A DNA stretch of 64,000 nt. Source: Micromonospora pisi (GTDB lineage: Bacteria > Actinomycetota > Actinomycetes > Mycobacteriales > Micromonosporaceae). A program made the translations under genes and the position numbers. Below the pieces are notes generated by a model, which was not told the origin of the DNA, ran no database searches, and worked only from the letters and a program-made list of their open reading frames with translations. How positions within the stretch are numbered: position 1 is the first letter of the stretch; every line of letters starts with the position of its first letter. The stretch covers positions 5,456,001 through 5,520,000 of the forward strand of contig NZ_RBKT01000001.1 of assembly GCF_003633685.1 (NCBI RefSeq). Reading direction: 5' to 3'. Shown here piece by piece: positions 62,931 through 64,000 of this stretch.

Positions 62931-64000
62931 GTGCCATTGACCGGGGGCCCGCTCGTGGGCAGGGACAAATGGCTGGGCGAGCTGGGGACGGCGCTCACCG
63001 CGACCGTGACGGGCAACGGCGGCTGCGTCGTGGTGGAGGGCCCCGCCGGCATCGGCAAGAGCAGACTGCTCGCGGTGGTCGCCGAGGAGGCCACCAGACG
63101 GGGGCTCCCGGTGGCGGTCGCCCGACCCACCGAACTGGACCGGATCGCCCCGCTGAGCGCGCTGCTACGGGCGTTGCGCGCCGCCAGTCCGCCGGTGCTC
63201 GACGACGCCACCATCGCCGAACTCGCCCGCCAGGAGGGCAACCGGTTCTGGCTGCTGGACCGGCTCGGCGAGACGATCGAGGAGTTCGCCGCCGAACGCG
63301 GCCTGGTGATGATCCTCGACGACACCCAGTGGGCCGACGAACTCACCGCGCTCGCCCTGCGTACCTTCGTGCCGACCATGCGCAACTCGCCGGTGCTCTG
63401 GCTGATGGCCCGCCGGCCGCAGTCGACCAAGTCGCCGGTCCGGGACGCGGTCGACTGGCTCCTCTCCGAGGGGGCCACCCACATCCGGCTGGAGCCACTC
63501 TCCGAACAGGACGTGGCGACCTTCTGCGGCCAGGTGCTCGGGGCCGTACCGGGCAGCACAGTGCTCTCCCTGGCCGAACGGAGCGGCGGCAACCCGTTCC
63601 TGCTCGAACAGCTCCTGACCACCATGGTCGCCGACGGCCGGGTGGTGGTCGAGGACGACACCGCGACCGTGGTCGCCGGTGACCTGCCGACGATGTTCCT
63701 GAACGCGGTCGAGCACCGGCTGCGTGATCTCAGCCCCGGCGCCCGTCGGCTGCTCGACGTGGCGTCCGTGATCGGCCGACCGTTCACCCTGCACGAGGCC
63801 GCCGGGCTGGCCGGCATTCCCGCCGTACAACTGCTCGCCGCCGCCGACGTCGCCGCGAAGGCCGGCATCCTGGTTGACTCCGGCACCGAGCTCGAGTTCG
63901 GCCACGACATCCTCCGCGAAGCCGTCTACCAGGCGCTTTCCGGCCCGGTACGGCACGTCCTGCACCGCGAGGCGGCGTTCGTCCTGCAGAGCGAGGGGCG
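62931..64000 (+). CDS. Second LAL (LuxR-family) regulator, 3' end outside the window
   Basis: Starts at GTG (VPLTGGPLVGRDKWLGEL) after a G-rich site. The visible 356 residues form the AAA-like ATPase: Walker A VVEGPAGIGKSRLL, Walker B LVMILDDTQWADE, and the later FGHDILREAVYQAL region typical of LAL proteins. The helix-turn-helix lies beyond 64000. It differs in sequence from the LAL protein at 55138-57978, so the cluster has at least two regulators of this class. Confidence 0.88.
   Translation, partial: MPLTGGPLVGRDKWLGELGTALTATVTGNGGCVVVEGPAGIGKSRLLAVVAEEATRRGLPVAVARPTELDRIAPLSALLRALRAASPPVLDDATIAELARQEGNRFWLLDRLGETIEEFAAERGLVMILDDTQWADELTALALRTFVPTMRNSPVLWLMARRPQSTKSPVRDAVDWLLSEGATHIRLEPLSEQDVATFCGQVLGAVPGSTVLSLAERSGGNPFLLEQLLTTMVADGRVVVEDDTATVVAGDLPTMFLNAVEHRLRDLSPGARRLLDVASVIGRPFTLHEAAGLAGIPAVQLLAAADVAAKAGILVDSGTELEFGHDILREAVYQALSGPVRHVLHREAAFVLQSEG

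Overview
The window is high-GC actinobacterial chromosome, most likely from a Micromonosporaceae (Micromonospora-like) organism. The signs are strong GC3 bias, frequent GTG starts, the gene order mtrA-mtrB-lpqB-comF-hpf-secA, the prfB-ftsE-ftsX-smpB-ssrA block, and many long perfect hairpins at gene ends. The genus is inference; no 16S rRNA gene is present.

Positions 1-29,000 are almost entirely core genome. An efeUOB iron-uptake operon sits behind a DtxR/IdeR-type iron box at the very start. It is followed by the MtrAB two-component system with LpqB, a ComF-type phosphoribosyltransferase, long-form HPF and SecA. Two tandem double-domain GNAT acetyltransferases are inserted between hpf and secA. 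Next come an Rv3235-like protein, a BldC-like DNA-binding protein, two unassigned proteins, a 1-pyrroline-5-carboxylate dehydrogenase, a PadR regulator, RF2, FtsEX, SmpB with its tmRNA, a hemerythrin-like protein, a lipoprotein, an MTA/MTI phosphorylase, a YqgE protein and tRNA-Ala(GGC).

Positions 28,800-34,500 form a small accessory segment beside the tRNA. It holds a SWIM/SNF2 helicase facing a gene that joins a DrmB C-terminal (DUF1998-like) fragment in frame to a DrmC-like phospholipase-D protein. This looks like a DISARM remnant or a DISARM-derived fusion. Two related 19-bp palindromes lie at its two ends.

Positions 35,000-37,200 carry an XRE-type regulator and an aldo/keto reductase. 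From about 37,270 to the end of the window there is a secondary-metabolite gene cluster that continues past position 64,000. It contains two complete routes to aminohydroxybenzoate units. A PhzE-type ADIC synthase, a PhzD-type isochorismatase and an EntA-like SDR predict 3-hydroxyanthranilate from chorismate. An aspartokinase with GriI-like aldolase and GriH-like cyclase predict 3-amino-4-hydroxybenzoate from aspartate semialdehyde and DHAP. A coupled amidohydrolase and PaaK-type adenylating ligase resemble the pair used in benzoxazole assembly. Around these are two FAD aromatic monooxygenases, two methyltransferases with a MetK-SahH methyl-donor module, a nitroreductase, cupins, an alpha/beta hydrolase, an MFS exporter and two large LAL (LuxR) regulators. 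No PKS, NRPS, prenyltransferase or mevalonate genes are visible, so the final product is open. Benzoxazole-like or dibenzodiazepinone-like scaffolds are the most natural hypotheses.
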